The translations under genes and the position numbers were made by a program. A DNA stretch of 64,000 bases from Enoplolaimus lenunculus (taxonomy: Eukaryota; Nematoda; Enoplea; Enoplida; Thoracostomopsidae): the NCBI GenBank assembly GCA_030248215.1, contig JASANG010000119.1, positions 1 through 64,000 on the forward strand. Direction: 5' to 3'. Below, piece after piece: positions 60,423-64,000 of the stretch. Numbering within the stretch: position 1 is the stretch's first letter; each line of letters begins with the position of its first letter. Below the pieces are notes generated by a model, which had not been told where the DNA came from, ran no database searches, and saw nothing but the letters and a program-made list of their open reading frames with translations.

Positions 60423-60985
60423 CGTGCCCGTAACCAGCTCACCTTGCTAGGGGGAGATTAAAACTTTTCAAGACGGGCATACAAGATACAAGAAATTTGT
60501 TGACTTTTACAAGCAGGGTGTGAACGGACGGTAAAATTAACGGAAACGGATAGCGATCAAAATAACGGAAACGCAAACGGAAACGGAAAACGAATATTGA
60601 AGTATGAAAATTTCCAACATGTTTGATTTTTCTGATAACACAATTGAGGCGAGCTTATATTCACCAGTTTTCCAAAACTTTTAATGAAAAAAGGGTGGAT
60701 GCATTGAATTTTTTTAAATTTTGGGTAAATTTTGTAATTTATATTTCATTTCGAACAATTGCAACCTCTGTAACGAAAATTCGCGAGATATATACGTGAT
60801 TTATAACTAATTTTGGACGGAAAAATGACAATTTCCGTTATTTTTATAACGGAAACGGAAACGGACACGAAATGGATATCCGGTGGCACCCTGCTTACAA
60901 GCAATGTTGAAAATTTTCTACAAGACAAAAATTCTTCCAGGGGGAGCAAAATTGTTTTGCCCCCTACCCGCCTTTATCTGCCCTT
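60423..60985 (+). repeat. CTCACCTTGCTAGG-box element split by a nested insertion
   Basis: The left part is 60423-60513 (GTGCCCGTAACCAGCTCACC to TTTTACAAG). The right part is 60894-60985 (CTTACAAGCAATGTTGAAAA onward). The insert at 60514-60893 falls inside the family's conserved ACTTACAAGCAAGGTTG motif. Confidence 0.8.
60514..60893. mobile_element. hAT-like non-autonomous element with 8-bp target duplication
   Basis: Starts CAGGGTG and ends CACCCTG. Flanking octamers are TTTACAAG (60506-60513) and CTTACAAG (60894-60901), one mismatch. The body is built of AACGGAAACGG words in both orientations and contains no transposase. CAGGG ends with 8-bp duplications are typical of the hAT superfamily. 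Confidence 0.7.
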
Positions 60986-62477
60986 AATTTTTCTTCTGTG
61001 TTGACTACAATTGTATAATTTTGCAGTGTATAGATGTGTGGCTTTGAAAACAAACACATTCAGTAAAAAATGTAACCCCATAATATTGCACATTACACCT
61101 ATATATCACCAGTAAAACTAGGTTGTTTGCCGACGGGTGATCATGATCAGTGAATCTACAATTTTTCCGAAATTTTTTGTTATAACCCATAAATTTTCCT
61201 ATAACTCATCAACCTGTATCAATTGTTGAAAAGTTCAAAATTTAATTCCTAAAAAACGTCTTAAGGCAACGTCTCACAGCACAAATTGATGTTTTCGACA
61301 AAACTTTTGCTTTACCCATTTCATTTTAAGTTATGTAATTTCACAAAACCAACCGTTCTTCGAATTCGAAGCCGAATATTAGTGATTTAACCAGTATTTA
61401 AGTATTTTAGGCAAAAACTTTTAATTTTAAATTTCCCAAATCCAAAAAAGTTTTAAAACAAAACAATTTGGTGATACCATGAATACTCAGGGTTGCGGTA
61501 TGGCTTTTCGACCAATTTAATTCCGGGTATGGAGGGACGTAGACAGGATTTTACTACGGAAGACCATTAAGCGTCAAAGAAAACAAAATTTTGTGACTTT
61601 TGTATCACTAGAATGTTGTAATTTTGAAGCCTGTTCAATGTGGATTTTATATTCTTGACTCTTCAAAAATTTTAAGAGATGATAAATCACATATATCTGT
61701 TCCCGTGGCACCCTTGTACTCGCTTAACTACCCACCTTAAACCAATGAATTAATTATATACATAAATTGAACCAAACAAGGAAGTAACATTCGTACACTT
61801 TCTGCATTGAGCATCAATACTAAAATTACGTCAAGCTGTATCAGTTGCGCTCTAATTAGGATGGTGCTGTCCCCCCGAACACCACTCAATTTCATGAAAC
61901 TTTGAGCAGGACGGGGGTTGCCGCCGTCCAACACCCCTTCTTTCGCACATTGAAAATGTCAGGTGTTCTAATAATGCCCTGCTTGGGTGTGTGGGGGCAA
62001 CAGCCATCGTCGCGCTTATGGTTCTTTGACACTGCGGGTTGTTCGTGGGACGGCAAACAGCCGCTCAGAATGAAAACTAAAAATCGCCCATATCACATAC
62101 TCTATAAGTCTGGGGAGGGAATTTTATGGGGGTGAAACTAAACAAGTACTTAATTTGCAAGGCACACTCTGGTTCCTGTACAACCGAAAGACATAGGTAT
62201 CCCGTTCTTGGCAGTTAACCAAAACTGTGGATGACGTATAATGATGGCCTATTTTTCAACATCTCTTCTTCGTACTATGCTTTAAAATGATTTTCTGTCA
62301 TTCAAAATGAATAAAAAACGTTGAAAAAATAAAGAACAAATGATTTGAAACGACTTTTGAAGTTCACAATACATAAACGAGTCGAAAGTTGTCAACATTT
62401 AAGTTTGTATTGAAAAACTGATGATTTCGATCAGCCACTTTTTTCTCAGACGTTAAAAATTGCATTGAAAACACACA
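60986..62477. other. Intergenic, no gene seen
   Basis: A possible small element at about 61488-61712 starts CAGGGTTGCGG and ends GTGGCACCC, but its flanks show no duplication. A GC-richer patch lies at 61860-62060 without a convincing frame. Confidence 0.35.
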
Positions 62478-62905
62478 TACTGTAGTGACCCGAATAAGAT
62501 GGGATTAATAAGAGGAAGGTCCCAATTTTGATTCCCAATCAATAGGAGTCCATATTCCTAAAGTGTCCGTCAGCGGATAGAGTTCGTAAACCCTAATTAG
62601 AGTCTATAAATGTCAATTATCCCTAATTGTAGTGCATAAATGACTCCAGGACCAAATAAAGTTGAGTTCGAATCTTTAAAGCATACTTAAATTTGATAGC
62701 ATATGCCTATGTATATTTATACATTATCGTTTAGGCATTTGATACAACACAAATACAAGTTTAATTAAACAGATAGTTGCAATGCCGGATATACATCCAT
62801 ATGAAAGGCAGCAGAGGGCGGGCTGAAAATAAAGCAGTCCGTAACCGAATAACAGCTGGGTTTCCTCTCGAGACGCCAAATAAATATCTGTCCCACCCAG
62901 GGTTG
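62478..62905. mobile_element. Tc1/mariner-like element, right end missing
   Basis: TA followed by CTGTAGTGACCCGAATAAGA. The body aligns along most of 30908-31354. The right terminal repeat is replaced by unrelated sequence after CTGTCCCACCCAG. Confidence 0.7.
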
Positions 62906-63224
62906 TTGGGCGATAAAAAATTAGCGGAAAAAATGTTTTTTTTTTCATTTTTTTCCAAAGGGGATGATAAAAATGGAAAAATATTATATGATTCTTAAAT
63001 ATAATTTGCAACTAAATGTGATATAAAATAATGGTTTTAGACGATATGTAACAAATTTTCATGCAACACATTGTGTGTATATGTCCACCAGGACACATTA
63101 TATGTCCAAAAAGAGCGAAAATTGCAGCATATGAATATATAAATGGATTACAGAATTGAAGCTTTGCCACGAGATTCAATGTAAAACTGTAAAACTACAT
63201 ATGCATCTTGTTCGGTTCACTTAC

Positions 63225-63266
63225 CAGATTTCGTCGACAGTGGGGGCAAAGTTAGGGCGCTCAAAA
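63225..63266 (-). CDS. Candidate 42-bp kinase-like micro-exon, copy A
   Basis: On the minus strand the acceptor AGCTTTCAG precedes, and the donor GTAAGTG follows, a 42-nt block. In one frame it reads FERPNFAPTVDEI with one base before and two after, so it would not shift frame. ERPNF followed by a hydrophobic spacing resembles the R-P-x-F motif of subdomain XI at the end of tyrosine-kinase-type domains. No neighbouring kinase exon was found in the window; the gene would have to extend beyond 64000 and continue below 63.2 kb. Short and therefore uncertain. Confidence 0.25.
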
Positions 63267-63517
63267 CTGAAAGCTTGCTTTTACCGTATGGTTTGACGCA
63301 AGAAAACGTCTAGCTTCGTCTTTGCTTTGCTCACGACGACATGTAACAAATTTTCATGCAACACATTGTGTATATGTCCACCAGGACACATTATATGTCC
63401 AAAAAGAGCGAAAATTGCAGCATATGAATATATAAATGGATTACAGAATTGAAGCTTTGCCACGAGATTCAATGTAAAACTGTAAAACTACATATGCATC
63501 TTGTTCGGTTCACTTAC

Positions 63518-63559
63518 CAGATTTCGTCGACAGTGGGGGCAAAGTTAGGGCGCTCAAAA
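63518..63559 (-). CDS. Candidate 42-bp kinase-like micro-exon, copy B
   Basis: Identical to copy A, 293 bp away, with the same splice signals. If real, the two would be duplicate exons, used alternatively or one of them silent. Confidence 0.22.
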
Positions 63560-63629
63560 CTGAAAGCTTGCTTTTACCGTATGGTTTGACGCAAGAAAAC
63601 GTCTAGCTTCGTCTTTGCTTTGCTCACGA

Positions 63630-64000
63630 GGTTGCAGCAATTGGAAGGCTTTGATGTCAAAAATACCCAAAAGTTTCTTGACATTTAATATATACTTAGA
63701 AAAACAAGTTTGACTTCTTTAACTCGCTCCACTTATGAGTTTCTGATGTTCTGATGATTTCCTCCGAAATTCGAATTTTGAGGTCCCAAATTCCTCCACT
63801 GGGCTTAAAATTTTTTGTCGAAAAATTATAAAATTATATACCATTTGACACAGGTTATGGAGCTAAGGCGTCATCCATTTTATTGTGTGCCCCGCATGTG
63901 GAATTTGGCGACGCCAATTTCCAACTTGAGTTTGGAAAAAGGCTACAAATAGGAAATTGTAAACAGAAAATGCGACCGAAAGGAAAATTGAAACAAATTT
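63630..64000. other. Intergenic end of window
   Basis: Shares the TTTTTTGTCGAAAAATTATA stretch with 35950-36000. No coding signal was seen. Confidence 0.4.

Larger units (their letters stand above)
63041..63629. repeat. Tandem duplication, two copies of 293-295 bp
   Basis: The copies start at 63041 and about 63336 with ATGTAACAAATTTTCATGCA. They differ mainly by two bases in a TG run. Each holds the candidate micro-exon described separately. Confidence 0.93.

Noticed and set aside
1-64000. Retrovirus-like, LTR or other virus-derived elements
   Set aside because: No reverse transcriptase, integrase, capsid or envelope motif and no long direct terminal repeats were recognised.
1-64000. tRNA, rRNA, spliced-leader genes and CRISPR arrays
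   Set aside because: No matching conserved boxes or regularly spaced direct repeats were recognised by eye. A covariance-model scan would be decisive.

Overview
The window is animal nuclear DNA: AT-rich, gene-poor and crowded with short inverted-repeat elements. Only two genes are certain, both on the minus strand and both with introns that have GTAAG-type donors and acceptors ending in TTTCAG. Two things hint at a nematode: the TTTCAG acceptors, and the abundant (TTAGGC)n tracts, which match the nematode telomere unit. Here those tracts sit inside dispersed elements rather than at a chromosome end. The assignment is an inference, because no gene in the window settles it.

Layout. Positions 18-10458 form a giant inverted repeat. 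Its arms at 391-4372 and 6104-10085 are almost identical. It has a diverged centre and diverged outer ends. The right half of the centre carries a small open gene for a predicted secreted peptide of 101 residues (5790-6095), and the left half carries a decayed copy. Positions 10.1-17 kb hold short elements, a near-perfect hairpin, a GTCA-rich minisatellite and many pieces of the TTAGGC family. Positions 17393-25758 hold an otopetrin-family (proton channel) gene. Three exons join in frame into 2208 residues with twelve membrane segments, interrupted by very large Asn-, Gln- and repeat-rich insertions.

Positions 26-53.5 kb contain no gene I can support. They are a graveyard of non-autonomous DNA elements: PIF/Harbinger-like with TTA duplications, Tc1/mariner-like with TA, fold-back elements, the TTAGGC family and a family marked by an internal CTCACCTTGCTAGG box. 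Positions 53548-56268 hold a two-exon class A (rhodopsin-like) G-protein-coupled receptor of 559 residues, most like a peptide receptor. Positions 57-64 kb return to element-rich DNA, including a hAT-like element nested in another repeat with an 8-bp duplication. Near the end is a 293-295 bp tandem duplication in which each copy carries a 42-bp candidate micro-exon resembling the end of a protein kinase domain.

The otopetrin and the receptor are separate genes about 28 kb apart, and nothing shows that they work together. I recognised no retrovirus-like element, LTR element, tRNA, rRNA or CRISPR array.
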